Shown: positions 1 through 8,876 of the stretch, piece after piece
How the letters are laid out: each line of letters starts with the position of its first letter
Position numbering within the stretch: the stretch's first letter is position 1
Assembly: GCA_937891475.1 (NCBI GenBank)
Contig: CALATC010000235.1
Span: forward strand, 1-26,339
DNA length: 26,339 nt
Direction of reading: 5' to 3'
From: an uncultured Granulicatella sp.
GTDB lineage: Bacteria > Bacillota > Bacilli > Lactobacillales > Aerococcaceae
The notes under the pieces: model-generated
The model's input: the letters and a program-made list of their open reading frames with translations, nothing else
Databases searched by the model: none
Told to the model about the DNA's origin: nothing
Translations under genes and position numbers: made by a program

Positions 1-187
1 TTATATGTGATAATCAAAGGAATAATTCCATGTTTTAATACTACAAAAATTATATTTTTTTGCTTTTTATTATTTATAAACTTGTAAAACATTAAATAAG
101 AATTTTCTCAAGTTCATATTTCGATTTGGTAAATACCCTACCTAAGCAAAAACACTAATTCTATGGTGAAAATTCAAAAATCCAAAT
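1..187. other. AT-rich intergenic DNA, no gene seen
   Basis: This stretch follows the rpmF terminator and continues out of the window. It is very A+T rich, with no open frame that has a ribosome binding site and no promoter I can defend. Confidence 0.5.
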
Positions 188-214
188 AAAAAAACCCACA
201 CAAATGTGTAGGCT
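188..214 (-). terminator. Rho-independent terminator of yceD-rpmF
   Basis: Read on the minus strand, the arms CCTACAC and GTGTGGG (212-206 and 201-195) form a 7-bp stem with an ATTT loop. A run of seven T follows. It lies just after the rpmF stop codon. Confidence 0.85.
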
Positions 215-226
215 TGATTGTTAAAA

Positions 227-406
227 TTATGCTTCTTGAGAAACAACTTCTTTTCCATCGTATTGTCCACATGATGGGCAAACATGGTGGCTTTTTCTTA
301 ATGAACCACAGTTAGGGCATGCGTTTAACCCTGGTACTTCTAATTTGAAGTGAGTACGACGTTTAGCTTTTCTAGCTTTTGATGTTTTACGTTTTGGTAC
401 TGCCAT
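227..406 (-). CDS. rpmF: 50S ribosomal protein L32
   Basis: This 59-residue protein is L32 of the large ribosomal subunit. The N-terminus [17 protein letters not shown] is the family signature. Two CxxC pairs (CPNCG and CPSCG) make it the zinc-binding form, so its level may depend on zinc in strains that carry a Cys-less paralogue. The start is the ATG at 404-406. A GTG nine bases upstream is in frame, but it is part of the Shine-Dalgarno sequence GGAGGTG. The gene lies 42 bp after yceD and before a terminator, the classic yceD-rpmF pair. Confidence 0.97.
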   Translation of the reverse strand: MAVPKRKTSKARKAKRRTHFKLEVPGLNACPNCGSLRKSHHVCPSCGQYDGKEVVSQEA

Positions 407-448
407 TTTGTACACCTCCTAATCAATCTTCTTTACATAAAATGCTTT

Positions 449-1003
449 TTACTTTTCAGTCTCATCGGAATCGAAGAAAGACTGTAGAGCCGCTAACCTT
501 GGATCAATTTGTTGTTCTTTTGCAACTGTACGTCTTAAAGACAACTCATCTTGAGAAATCACTTCCCAATCTTGACCACTTGGCATTCGGTCTTCACTCA
601 ATTCCTCTGGCGATAAGACTTGTAAAGGAATTGAAAGTAAAATATGATCTTCCACAGCAGGTTGTAAATCTATCCAATCAGTTTCTAACGGAATAACAAT
701 TTCTGTTAATTCCTGTTCTTCAAATGAAGTTCCTTTTGGAATATATCGTTCAACAATTTCTATTGACAATGGCACAACCACTGGCTCTAGAGACCTGGAT
801 GAAGGAAGTGTGATATCGACAGCACAAGTAAATTGCGCAATGACTGTTTCATTTTGATACACAAGAAAACCTTTCGCTACTGCAGGAGAAACCGCCAAAA
901 TCGTATCGTCACGACTCTTTAAGTTGTCTTCTACTTGCATTTCCTCTTCAAAATAAACAGGCATTCCTTGAGAATTTTCAAGTTGTTTTAATGATATTTT
1001 CAC
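449..1003 (-). CDS. yceD: YceD/YlbN family protein (DUF177)
   Basis: This 184-residue acidic protein belongs to the DUF177 family, whose gene is almost always next to rpmF. In other bacteria and in plastids the family is linked to 23S rRNA accumulation; the biochemical activity is not settled. I start it at the GTG at 1001-1003 (reading MKISLKQLENSQG), because AGGGG lies about eight bases upstream and family members begin with a similar short MK-aromatic/aliphatic segment. A longer reading that starts with MTNKRLL would begin inside the promoter and is rejected. Family identification rests on position, length and the mid-protein DxxPAVE-type region. Confidence 0.85.
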   Translation of the reverse strand: MKISLKQLENSQGMPVYFEEEMQVEDNLKSRDDTILAVSPAVAKGFLVYQNETVIAQFTCAVDITLPSSRSLEPVVVPLSIEIVERYIPKGTSFEEQELTEIVIPLETDWIDLQPAVEDHILLSIPLQVLSPEELSEDRMPSGQDWEVISQDELSLRRTVAKEQQIDPRLAALQSFFDSDETEK

Positions 1004-1031
1004 ATTTTTCACCCCTAAAGCAACATAGAGA

Positions 1032-1060
1032 ATTATACTAAGTAATCTCTTGTTTGTCAA
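1032..1060 (-). promoter_or_regulatory. Consensus promoter of yceD-rpmF
   Basis: On the minus strand TTGACA (1060-1055) is followed, after exactly 17 bp, by TATAAT (1037-1032). This is a perfect match to the housekeeping sigma-factor consensus. The expected start site lies about 22 bases before the yceD GTG. The promoter decouples L32 from the long operon upstream. Confidence 0.9.
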
Positions 1061-1148
1061 TGTTTTCTACTTGACAATTGTATATTTCTCCATCATTTTA
1101 TTTTATAAACTGATTCTACAGATTTCTGACAAAGATTGCAATCATTTT

Positions 1149-2336
1149 TTATTCAAGCAAACCTTTCATCTCCGGCTTAAACTGCTTAGCAGATTTATAA
1201 CAAGACGGGTTCATTATATCATAGATGTTATCAAATTTCTTTTGTGTTTCTAAAGATGAATCTGCATAATTTGTAATAAATTCTGTTTCTTCTTCCCTTA
1301 AAGTTTTTAAATATAATCTTCCTTTTTCATTAAATCCTAAAACGGTCACTTCTTTTGGTTCACGAATACTTTCAAAATGTTGTTTTACTTGTTCTTTTGT
1401 AATTCCTAATAACACATAGATACATAAACGTTGTAGTCTTGCCCAAGTCCATCGTTTATTTTTCAACAATTGAATGAATTCATCAAAAGAATTGGCTTGA
1501 GGTAAGAATTTTTTGAAACGATATTCAATTCCTTCATCCATTTGATAAATCATTCTTAATTCTTCCACACTACTTCGTTCTAGTTGATATTTCAACAAAA
1601 TCCAATACTGTTCCCAATGATTACGATACTCATCTAAAGAAACTTCTGTTAAATAAAGTAATTGAGAATACAACTGGTGATTTCTATCAACCTTTAACAA
1701 TTGTTTTCGTAATGCCGTTCCACTAGCGAACTGTTCATCTTGGATTTCCGCATCTAAATGTCCATTTCCTTTTCGTTCAATTGTTAAAAATTTCATTGGT
1801 AAATTTTTCGATAAAATTTCCTTTACATAGGCAAAGCCTAATTGTTGATTCGGTTGTTGCATCAATCGATAGAGTGGACTATTTTCTCCAAAATTTTCTT
1901 TTGCAACAAGAGAAAGTCGATTCGCATAAGTGAATGATTTCATCTCATCATCTGTCACATGTTCTTTGATTCGTGTTTGTAAGGTATTCCATTCTTCAAA
2001 TGCTACTTGATAATCAATGGATGTATCTTCAACCCCAAAAGCAATTTCCTGACATTTAGCAGCATGCAAAATACCAACGCCTCCAGCAGCAAACCAATCT
2101 GTGGCTTGTGTACTTGAAAGTGTTGGTAATTCTAATATCAGATCTGCTCCATTTTCTAGAGCCATTTTTGCACGATGCCATTTATTTTCAATAGCTGGCT
2201 CGCCTCTTTGAACGAAATTCCCGCTCATCGCAACAACAATGACATCTGCATCTGTTTGCTTTCTAATTTGTTCGATTTGATAATGGTGACCTTTATGAAA
2301 TGGATTATATTCTGCAATAATTCCACAAGCTTTCAT
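1149..2336 (-). CDS. tmcAL: tRNA(Met) cytidine acetate ligase TmcAL (YlbM family)
   Basis: TmcAL makes N4-acetylcytidine at the wobble base C34 of elongator tRNA(Met), using acetate and ATP by way of acetyl-adenylate. The 395-residue protein opens with GIIAEYNPFHKGHHYQI, the nucleotidyltransferase motif with the HxGH-type HKGHH, followed by SGNFVQRGEPA, both hallmarks of the family. The length is near that of B. subtilis YlbM. The gene follows the methyltransferase gene by 8 bp and is the last gene of the long minus-strand run. No strong terminator is visible before the next promoter. Confidence 0.93.
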   Translation of the reverse strand: MKACGIIAEYNPFHKGHHYQIEQIRKQTDADVIVVAMSGNFVQRGEPAIENKWHRAKMALENGADLILELPTLSSTQATDWFAAGGVGILHAAKCQEIAFGVEDTSIDYQVAFEEWNTLQTRIKEHVTDDEMKSFTYANRLSLVAKENFGENSPLYRLMQQPNQQLGFAYVKEILSKNLPMKFLTIERKGNGHLDAEIQDEQFASGTALRKQLLKVDRNHQLYSQLLYLTEVSLDEYRNHWEQYWILLKYQLERSSVEELRMIYQMDEGIEYRFKKFLPQANSFDEFIQLLKNKRWTWARLQRLCIYVLLGITKEQVKQHFESIREPKEVTVLGFNEKGRLYLKTLREEETEFITNYADSSLETQKKFDNIYDIMNPSCYKSAKQFKPEMKGLLE

Positions 2337-2344
2337 TTAATTCC

Positions 2345-3100
2345 TCATTTCAATGCAATAAAAAACCAACGTGGAGAAGTCTCTTCAACTTCTGACTCAC
2401 CAAACTCAGCTTTTACCCATACTTTTTTAAACCCTACCATTTCAAGAGCTTCTTGATACCATTCCATAGGGAAAGTTTGTTCCACATGTACTTCTTGAAA
2501 ATGCTCAAACAATTCCTTACTCGTTTGAGATTCATCACGGACAAACATATCAATGACATGTTCTACACTTCCAGGTTCCTCTAATTCATAACTTTGCCAT
2601 AAAAATGCTAAATTTTCACTTGTATAATGATATTGGTATCCTGGAAATACTTCTTGCATTTGATACAGAGAATGCACATCAAATAAAAACAAACCATCCT
2701 CTTCTAAATGCTCGTAAACAGTTTTAAAGACTTTAATAGTATCTTCAAACTCCGTTAAATAACAAAGTGAATCAGAATATAATGTAATGGCATCATATGT
2801 CTCTAATCCGTCTAAATCACGCATATCTTTTTGAACCCACTCAACGGTTGGGTAAATTTGTTGATACTTTTCTTTTGCAATATCTAACATTTCGCTAGAT
2901 AAATCAACTCCGGTTACTTGGTAACCTGCATCTGTTAGAAGCGTAGATACTTCACCCGTTCCACAAGCTAATTCCATAACTTTTTGAATATTTCGCTTCG
3001 TATACGTGTTAAAAGATTTTTTTGTAAACTTCACCCACAATTGGTATTGTTCATGATCCATTACTTCATCATATACATGTGCAAAGGTTTGATAGGTCAT
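2345..3100 (-). CDS. yqeM: Class I SAM-dependent methyltransferase (YqeM-like)
   Basis: The 251-residue protein has a Rossmann-type methyltransferase fold. The SAM-binding motif I is VMELACGTGEVSTLL near residue 40, and VTGVDLSSEMLDIAKEK is motif II with the acidic ribose-binding residue. The start overlaps the rsfS stop by 4 bp. In many Firmicutes a gene of this family follows rsfS and is named yqeM; its substrate is unknown. The family call is firm, the specific function is not. Confidence 0.85.
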   Translation of the reverse strand: MTYQTFAHVYDEVMDHEQYQLWVKFTKKSFNTYTKRNIQKVMELACGTGEVSTLLTDAGYQVTGVDLSSEMLDIAKEKYQQIYPTVEWVQKDMRDLDGLETYDAITLYSDSLCYLTEFEDTIKVFKTVYEHLEEDGLFLFDVHSLYQMQEVFPGYQYHYTSENLAFLWQSYELEEPGSVEHVIDMFVRDESQTSKELFEHFQEVHVEQTFPMEWYQEALEMVGFKKVWVKAEFGESEVEETSPRWFFIALK

Positions 3101-3459
3101 TCTTTTTCACTCGTAATATTCACGATTGGTGCATCATTCCATAATTTTTCTAAATTATAATATTCACGGTCTTCATAATAGAATACATGTACAATGACAT
3201 CGTTTAAGTCCATTAAAATCCAACGTGCATTGTCTTTTCCTTCGATGCTTTTTACTTCAAAGCCTTCTTTATGTACTTCTTCTTCAATCGCATCGACAAT
3301 CGCTTGTACTTGTTTTTCATTTTTCCCATGAGTGATGACAAAGTAATCTGCCAAAGGTGTTAAGTGTCCCACTTCTAATGCAACGATTTCTTGAGCTAAT
3401 TTATCATCTGCTGCTCTTAATACTACATCTAATAATTGTTTACTACGATTTTCTGTCAT
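3097..3459 (-). CDS. rsfS: Ribosome silencing factor RsfS
   Basis: RsfS binds L14 on the 50S subunit and blocks joining with 30S, which lowers translation in starvation. The 120-residue protein carries the family core ADYFVITHGKNEKQVQAI and ARWILMDLNDVIVHVF, ending in YYNLEKLW. The gene overlaps yqeK upstream and yqeM downstream by 4 bp each, so the three are probably translationally coupled. The length is normal for the family. Confidence 0.96.
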   Translation of the reverse strand: MTENRSKQLLDVVLRAADDKLAQEIVALEVGHLTPLADYFVITHGKNEKQVQAIVDAIEEEVHKEGFEVKSIEGKDNARWILMDLNDVIVHVFYYEDREYYNLEKLWNDAPIVNITSEKE

Positions 3460-4058
3460 ACGTTTCCTCTTTCTATTACTAAATAATTATACACTTCTAA
3501 TGTTCCAGGATATATATACACTTCTTTTTCAATTAAATATTGTAAAGTATGTCTGACTAAATATCGAACTGCTTCATCAATATTATGATGAGCAATGACT
3601 CTTGCTTCCTCTACTCCTGGATAATTTCTTCCATCTTCAATCGCATCTGCTACAAATAAACATTTGGATAACAGAGTCATTGAAGTGCCGCCAATCGTAT
3701 GTTCACGAATAGCGTCTAAAATTTCTTCATCTTGAATTTCTAATTCATCTTTTAAAATTTCTGCACCTACTGGTCCATGTAAAATTTCAGAAGATTGATT
3801 TTTAAGTTGTTCTGACAACTGTTTTTTGACCACTAATTCTTGTAATTCTTCTAAGGGTCTTTCCTTTGCATAATCATGAATTAACGCTGCTAAAGAAGCT
3901 TTTGTAACATCTGCTCCATATAATGTCGCTAATTCAATGATTTTCTTTTCCACTCTTAAACAATGTTCAAATCTTCTTTGACTCATTTGAGAGCGAACTT
4001 GATTTAAAATTTTTTCACGACTCAAAGAAGAATATGGAGAAAAATCTAAACCTGTCAT
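3456..4058 (-). CDS. yqeK: YqeK HD-domain hydrolase, Ap4A hydrolase type
   Basis: This is a 200-residue HD-superfamily metal-dependent phosphohydrolase. Metal ligands are visible in order: RRFEHCLRV, ALIHDYAKE (the HD pair), the HGPVGAEI histidine, the REHT histidine and FVADAIEDGR. Members of the YqeK family hydrolyse diadenosine tetraphosphate to two ADP. The gene sits between nadD and rsfS with 4-bp overlaps on both sides, the standard Firmicute order. Confidence 0.93.
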   Translation of the reverse strand: MTGLDFSPYSSLSREKILNQVRSQMSQRRFEHCLRVEKKIIELATLYGADVTKASLAALIHDYAKERPLEELQELVVKKQLSEQLKNQSSEILHGPVGAEILKDELEIQDEEILDAIREHTIGGTSMTLLSKCLFVADAIEDGRNYPGVEEARVIAHHNIDEAVRYLVRHTLQYLIEKEVYIYPGTLEVYNYLVIERGNV

Positions 4059-4681
4059 TCTTGATACAGTCCTTTCTCAAAAATATATTCTTCTACACTT
4101 TCTGGAACAAGGTAACGAATACTTTGTCCCCATAACACATTTTTACGAATTTGTGTTGAACTAATTTCCATTTGAGGCGCTTCAATCCATAATACTGGAT
4201 ATGGAGTTTCTTTTGGATAACCTGGACGACAAACTCCTACAAATTGAACTTCATGAACTAACTCATCAATACGATGCCAAGTTGGTAAATAATCTACCAT
4301 ATCGCCACCAATAATAAAGTAATAGTCCACATCCGGATTTTTTTCTTTTAAGAGTTGAATCGTATCAAAGCTATAACTTTTTTCTGGGCGTTCTAATTCA
4401 ATCGTTTCAAGTTCAAAATGATAATTATCTCGAATGGCTAATTGTGTCATTTCTACTCGATAATTGGCATCTATCGTCTTCTTTTCATCTACATGAGGTG
4501 GAATATGGCTCGGCATAAAATAGATTTTATCTAAATTCAATTGAACTCTAGCTTGCTCTGCCATAATTAAATGTGCTACATGAGGAGGATTAAAACTTCC
4601 TCCTAAAATTCCAACACGCTTTTGTTTTCCACTAAAATCATTTTGTTTTACTTTTGGACAAAGCTTGATGGATTGCATCAT
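4055..4681 (-). CDS. nadD: Nicotinate-nucleotide adenylyltransferase NadD
   Basis: NadD joins nicotinate mononucleotide and ATP to give deamido-NAD. The 208-residue protein has the nucleotidyltransferase motif GGSFNPPHVAHL (about residues 27-38), with the HxxH-type pair, and the late motif ISSTQIRKNV. An N-terminal extension of about 20 residues ahead of RVGILGG is usual in Lactobacillales. Two adjacent ATG codons are present; the first is chosen because GAGGG lies seven bases upstream. It follows yhbY with a 1-bp gap. Confidence 0.95.
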   Translation of the reverse strand: MMQSIKLCPKVKQNDFSGKQKRVGILGGSFNPPHVAHLIMAEQARVQLNLDKIYFMPSHIPPHVDEKKTIDANYRVEMTQLAIRDNYHFELETIELERPEKSYSFDTIQLLKEKNPDVDYYFIIGGDMVDYLPTWHRIDELVHEVQFVGVCRPGYPKETPYPVLWIEAPQMEISSTQIRKNVLWGQSIRYLVPESVEEYIFEKGLYQE

Positions 4682-4682
4682 A

Positions 4683-5009
4683 TTATCGCCCTCTTTTTAC
4701 AAATTCTGCAAATCGAATCGAAATATCACGATTTTTTGGATTTCTAGCTTGTTTATATAATACAATTGTATGACCAATCACTTGAATAATCGTGCTGCCT
4801 GTTTGTTCTGCTAATACTTCAGCAGCTTCCTGAGGTTCTTCCATTGTATTTTGTAATAAACTTACTTTAATTAATTCACGTTTTTCAATCGCAAATTGGA
4901 TTTGTTGAATCATTTCTTCACTTAAACCGCCTTTTCCAATTTGAAAAATCGGTTTAATACTATGTGCTTCTTTTTTGAAAAATTGTCTTTCTTTTCCTTT
5001 TAATTCCAA
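4683..5009 (-). CDS. yhbY: RNA-binding CRM-domain protein YhbY
   Basis: This 108-residue protein is a single CRM domain, a fold found on pre-50S ribosomal particles. The signature is KPIFQIGKGGLSEEMIQQI near the N-terminus, containing the GKGG loop. The start codon is TTG (5007-5009); GGAGGG sits six bases upstream and no in-frame ATG would leave the domain intact. It lies 15 bp after yqeH and directly before nadD. Confidence 0.93.
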   Translation of the reverse strand: MELKGKERQFFKKEAHSIKPIFQIGKGGLSEEMIQQIQFAIEKRELIKVSLLQNTMEEPQEAAEVLAEQTGSTIIQVIGHTIVLYKQARNPKNRDISIRFAEFVKRGR

Positions 5010-5024
5010 TCCAATCCCTCCTTC

Positions 5025-6140
5025 TTATATAATCGATGGTCGTTTAATGACGTCTACTTCTTTCGGACTCCATACTTCAATCGTTCCTGGTTTTTGAATC
5101 GTTACCCATCCTAAACCTGCAATTACAATATCTGATTTTTCTTTTACTGAAAAGACTGTCTTCTGTAAAGCTGGATATTGTTTCACATTATCTCCTGTAG
5201 GAGGTGTTAAAATCGTCCCATTATGTCTTGCATAAAAATCATCTGCTTTTTCTAATTTTGTACGATGTAATTCAATCGTTTGTGGAGTGTAGAATGTTAA
5301 AGAGTTTCTTTCTCCTTTTGTATAATCCACTCGTACAAGTCCACCAATAAAAATCGTTTGTTCTGCATTTAATTGGAAAGTTTTTGGTTGTAATTCCTTT
5401 TGAGGTAATACCTTTTTCACTTCTTTTTCTGCTAAATAGTGAGCGATTTGATGACGGTGAATAATCCCTGGTGTATCAATTAAACTTGAGTCTTCATCGA
5501 ACGGAATATCAATTTGTCCTAATGTAGTTCCTGGGAATTGAGAAGTTGTAATCACATCTTTTGTTCCACCAATACTTTGAATTAATTTATTAATCAAAGT
5601 AGATTTCCCGACATTTGTTACCCCTACTACATAGGCATCTTTTCCTTCGCGATATTCATTTATTTTATCTAATAATTCATCAATTTGAATTCGTTTATTT
5701 GCACTTACTAAAATCGTATCTACCGGACGAATACCATATTCTTTTGCAAAACGTTCAATCCAGTTTTTCAAACGATTACGATTCACTGATTTTGGATATA
5801 AATCCACTTTATTAGCAACGAATAATACTGGATTATCTCCAATAAAACGTTTCAAACCCGAAATCATACTGCCATATAAGTCAAATAAATCGACCACATA
5901 AACAACTAGTGCATCTTCTTCTGCAATTGAAGATAACATTTTTAAGAAATCATCATCACTTAAAGAAGCAGGTTGTAATTCATTATAATTTCTAAGTCTA
6001 AAACAACGTTGACAATAAACGGGTTCTTCTTTTTCTAACATTTTTGTCAACACACTTGTTGGAGTATAGCCGATTTCTTCATGATTTTCTGTTTGAATCG
6101 TCGCACCACATCCCATACAAAAATAGTGGTTTTCAGTCAT
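5025..6140 (-). CDS. yqeH: Ribosome biogenesis GTPase YqeH
   Basis: YqeH is a circularly permuted GTPase needed for 30S subunit assembly. The 371-residue protein starts with a zinc finger (CMGC and CQRC pairs). The GTPase motifs then come in permuted order: FVANKVDL (G4), SANK (G5), GVTNVGKSTL (G1) and DTPG (G3), followed by the C-terminal domain. I use the ATG at 6138-6140, with GGAGG nine bases upstream. A version 13 residues longer lacks such a site. The start overlaps the yqeG stop by 8 bp. Confidence 0.95.
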   Translation of the reverse strand: MTENHYFCMGCGATIQTENHEEIGYTPTSVLTKMLEKEEPVYCQRCFRLRNYNELQPASLSDDDFLKMLSSIAEEDALVVYVVDLFDLYGSMISGLKRFIGDNPVLFVANKVDLYPKSVNRNRLKNWIERFAKEYGIRPVDTILVSANKRIQIDELLDKINEYREGKDAYVVGVTNVGKSTLINKLIQSIGGTKDVITTSQFPGTTLGQIDIPFDEDSSLIDTPGIIHRHQIAHYLAEKEVKKVLPQKELQPKTFQLNAEQTIFIGGLVRVDYTKGERNSLTFYTPQTIELHRTKLEKADDFYARHNGTILTPPTGDNVKQYPALQKTVFSVKEKSDIVIAGLGWVTIQKPGTIEVWSPKEVDVIKRPSII

Positions 6141-6663
6141 GAATTTTCTCCTCCCATTTCTCTGAGTAATTTTTTCCATATAACATCGTTAAGATTGAAT
6201 TTTCAAAAAATCGATTGATTCTTGTTTTCTTAGCATCTGATAACTTTAAAGGTTTTACAAGTATTGTTTGAATACCAAACGTTCCTGCACCTAAAATATC
6301 TGTCAATAATTGATCTCCAATCATCACAATTTCGTCTTTTGTTGCAGTCGTTTGCTTCAATGCTTCTTTGAATCCTTTATGCAGTGGTTTTAATCCTGGA
6401 AAGACATACGGAACTCCTAATTGTTCTGCTACTCTCTCAATACGATGCTTTCGATTATTGGACACTAAAATGATTTCAATTTGGTTTGCTTTTAACTCTT
6501 GAACCCATGCTTGTAATGTATCATTTGTATCTAATTCATCCCACTCCACTAATGTATTATCAATATCTGCAAATATAGTTTTTATCGATTGCTTTTTTAA
6601 AAACTCAATGGAAATGGATAAATAATCTTTAATAAACCACGTTGGTGTTAGTTTAATGGACAT
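6133..6663 (-). CDS. yqeG: YqeG family HAD phosphatase
   Basis: This 176-residue protein belongs to the HAD superfamily. The catalytic motif is FADIDNTLVEWD (DxDxT), followed by LVSNN (motif II) and MIGDQLLTDILGA (motif IV). YqeG proteins in Gram-positives are almost always encoded before yqeH; related eukaryotic proteins dephosphorylate phosphatidylglycerophosphate, but I would not assign that substrate here. The gene lies 16 bp after thrB. Confidence 0.9.
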   Translation of the reverse strand: MSIKLTPTWFIKDYLSISIEFLKKQSIKTIFADIDNTLVEWDELDTNDTLQAWVQELKANQIEIILVSNNRKHRIERVAEQLGVPYVFPGLKPLHKGFKEALKQTTATKDEIVMIGDQLLTDILGAGTFGIQTILVKPLKLSDAKKTRINRFFENSILTMLYGKNYSEKWEEKIHD

Positions 6664-6679
6664 ATTTCTCCTCTATCTA

Positions 6680-7570
6680 TTATCTTTTTTCAACTCGAAC
6701 GCCTAATTGATCGACAGTTAATACTCGAATTTCATAATTTCCTAATTTGCTTGGTAATTGTTCTTTTAAGTAGTCAACAATACTTGATGCATTTTCTTTT
6801 GAAGATAACACCATCACCGTTGGACCTGCTCCACTCAAGTACGTACCAATCGCTTCTTTTTCTTTAGCAAGTTTACGTACTGGTGTTAAAAACGGAATTA
6901 ATGTTTCACGATAAGGTTCATGGAATAAATCTTTTTCTACGATTCTAGAAACATTTTTCCAATCTTCTTGCCATAGTGCTGCAACTAATACATTCGAACG
7001 GCTGCTCGCTTGTACTGCCTGAGAATAAACAAATTCACTAGGAAGAACTTGTCGACTTGCTTTTGTTGATAATTCAAAATCTGGAATTAACGCAATTCCT
7101 TGAATATCCGAGTGGATTTCCTTTTGTAAATAATCTACTTCTTGACTTTCTTCATCATAAGTTGCAACAACTAATCCACCTAAAATAGCTGGAGCTACAT
7201 TATCTGGATGTCCTTCTAATTTTGTTGCCCACTCAACTTTTTGTTGTGGAGTTAAGTTTAATTTCCCTAATTGATTGGCTAATTCGATTCCTGCAACAAT
7301 CGCACTAGAACTACTTCCTAATCCTCTTGTCATTGGAATATCACTTTCACACACTAAATGTTGAGGTTGTAATGTTGGGCAAACTGCTAGAGCTGTCTCG
7401 ATAATTAAATTCTCTTCATTTGTTGGTACAGCTTCTCCAAATGGATGCTCAATTTTCCATTCAATACTTGGTTCTACAACTGTTAATGTTAAATATAAAT
7501 CAACTGCAATCCCAATGGAATCAAATCCTAGACCAATATTGGCAGTTGTTGCGGGTACAATAATTTTCAT
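6680..7570 (-). CDS. thrB: Homoserine kinase ThrB
   Basis: ThrB phosphorylates L-homoserine on the threonine pathway. The 296-residue protein is a GHMP kinase, with PATTANIGLGFD at residues 6-17, the ATP-binding loop GLGSSSSA at 83-90 and the C-terminal glycine-rich LSGAGPTVMVL. The gene follows hom by 2 bp, and its GGAGG site lies inside the last codons of hom, which suggests coupled translation. No thrC is present in this window. Confidence 0.97.
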   Translation of the reverse strand: MKIIVPATTANIGLGFDSIGIAVDLYLTLTVVEPSIEWKIEHPFGEAVPTNEENLIIETALAVCPTLQPQHLVCESDIPMTRGLGSSSSAIVAGIELANQLGKLNLTPQQKVEWATKLEGHPDNVAPAILGGLVVATYDEESQEVDYLQKEIHSDIQGIALIPDFELSTKASRQVLPSEFVYSQAVQASSRSNVLVAALWQEDWKNVSRIVEKDLFHEPYRETLIPFLTPVRKLAKEKEAIGTYLSGAGPTVMVLSSKENASSIVDYLKEQLPSKLGNYEIRVLTVDQLGVRVEKR

Positions 7571-7572
7571 TT

Positions 7573-8793
7573 TTATGCCTCCAATACTGGATAGATTCTA
7601 ACAGCTTTTACACCATCCACTTGTTGATATGCGGAAACTTTTTCTTCTAACTCAGCTTCTGAAATTTGAGTGAATCGTGTTAATACTGCTTGATTTGGTA
7701 ACGCAACACCGTCAAATTCTTCTGGGTTACTTGTTTCAATAACAACAGCATAGTCTTTTAATGGAGCTGTCGTTGTATGAACTTTCGTTGCTTTCGTTAA
7801 TGGTTCAAATGGCACTACTTTTGCATTACGATTTTGTTGTGTTGCAATCATCATGACATCAGCTACTACACTTGTTGCAGTTGGGTGTGAACCTGCTCCT
7901 TTTCCGTATAATAAAATTTCTCCTAAAGCATCTCCTGTTACTGAAATGGCATTATTTTCATAAGCAACTTGAGCTAATAAGTGGTTTAAACTTACAAAAT
8001 AAGGACGAACTTCTAAGTAAACTTCCTCACCATTTGCAACAACACTTGCTAATAATTTGATTGTGTAACCTGCAAGTTTAGCTAATTGTAAATCTGTTTT
8101 AGTGACTTGTGTAATTCCTTTTTTAGGAATATCATCGAATGAAACATTTGTTCCAAATGCTAATCTTGTTAAAATGATTAATTTATAAGTAGCATCATAA
8201 CCTTCTACATCACTTGTTGGATCTGCTTCGGCAAAACCTTTTTCTTGAGCTGTTTTTAATACTTCTTCATAAGATAGACCTTGTTGACTCATAGAAGTTA
8301 AAATAAAGTTTGTTGTTCCATTTACAATTCCATAAATGGATTCTACTTCATTACTTGCAACATGTTCTACTAATGGACGTAATACAGGAATTCCGCCCCC
8401 AACACTTGCTTCATAATATAAATATACATTGTTTTCTCTTGCGATTTGAGATAATTCAACCCCATGTTTTGCTAGTAAATCTTTATTCGCTGTTACCACA
8501 TGTTTTCCAGATTCTAAAGCTTTTTTTACACAATTAAACGCAAAATCTACTCCACCTAAAACTTCTACGATAATAGAAATTTCTTCATCATTTAAAATGT
8601 AGTCTACATCCGAAGTAAATGTAATTCCTGGAATTTTATCGGCAAATAATTCTGGTTCTTTTACAAGAGCTTTTTCAATTTGTAGAGAAACTCCTGTTTT
8701 CTTTTCAATTACTTCTTGATTTTTGGTTAAAATATGATAAACGCCACTTCCAACTGTTCCAAATCCTAATAAACCAATTTTTTCTACTTTCAT
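7573..8793 (-). CDS. hom: Homoserine dehydrogenase Hom
   Basis: Hom reduces aspartate semialdehyde to homoserine, the branch point to threonine and methionine. The 406-residue protein starts with the NAD(P)-binding loop GLLGFGTVGSG, then VVTANKDLLAKHG, and the substrate-site region GFAEADPTSDVEGYD. The C-terminal part after about residue 345 is shorter than a typical ACT domain, so feedback control by threonine may differ; this is a guess from length. The ATG at 8791-8793 is chosen over an in-frame GTG 12 bp upstream, because the GGGG of the Shine-Dalgarno overlaps that GTG. Confidence 0.95.
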   Translation of the reverse strand: MKVEKIGLLGFGTVGSGVYHILTKNQEVIEKKTGVSLQIEKALVKEPELFADKIPGITFTSDVDYILNDEEISIIVEVLGGVDFAFNCVKKALESGKHVVTANKDLLAKHGVELSQIARENNVYLYYEASVGGGIPVLRPLVEHVASNEVESIYGIVNGTTNFILTSMSQQGLSYEEVLKTAQEKGFAEADPTSDVEGYDATYKLIILTRLAFGTNVSFDDIPKKGITQVTKTDLQLAKLAGYTIKLLASVVANGEEVYLEVRPYFVSLNHLLAQVAYENNAISVTGDALGEILLYGKGAGSHPTATSVVADVMMIATQQNRNAKVVPFEPLTKATKVHTTTAPLKDYAVVIETSNPEEFDGVALPNQAVLTRFTQISEAELEEKVSAYQQVDGVKAVRIYPVLEA

Positions 8794-8825
8794 TGTAATC
8801 CCCACTTTTTCTTATGTATAAATAT

Positions 8826-8864
8826 TGAAAAACCACAGCACACATTTTATAGGCGCCGTGGTTT
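8826..8864 (-). terminator. Terminator between ykuJ and hom
   Basis: On the minus strand AAACCACGGC and GCTGTGGTTT form a 10-bp stem with one G-U pair and a long A+T-rich loop. TTTTTC follows. It ends 33 bases before the hom start. It may end ykuJ, or act as a leaky attenuator for hom, since I see no convincing hom promoter below it. Confidence 0.6.
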
Positions 8865-8876
8865 ATCACAAAGTCA

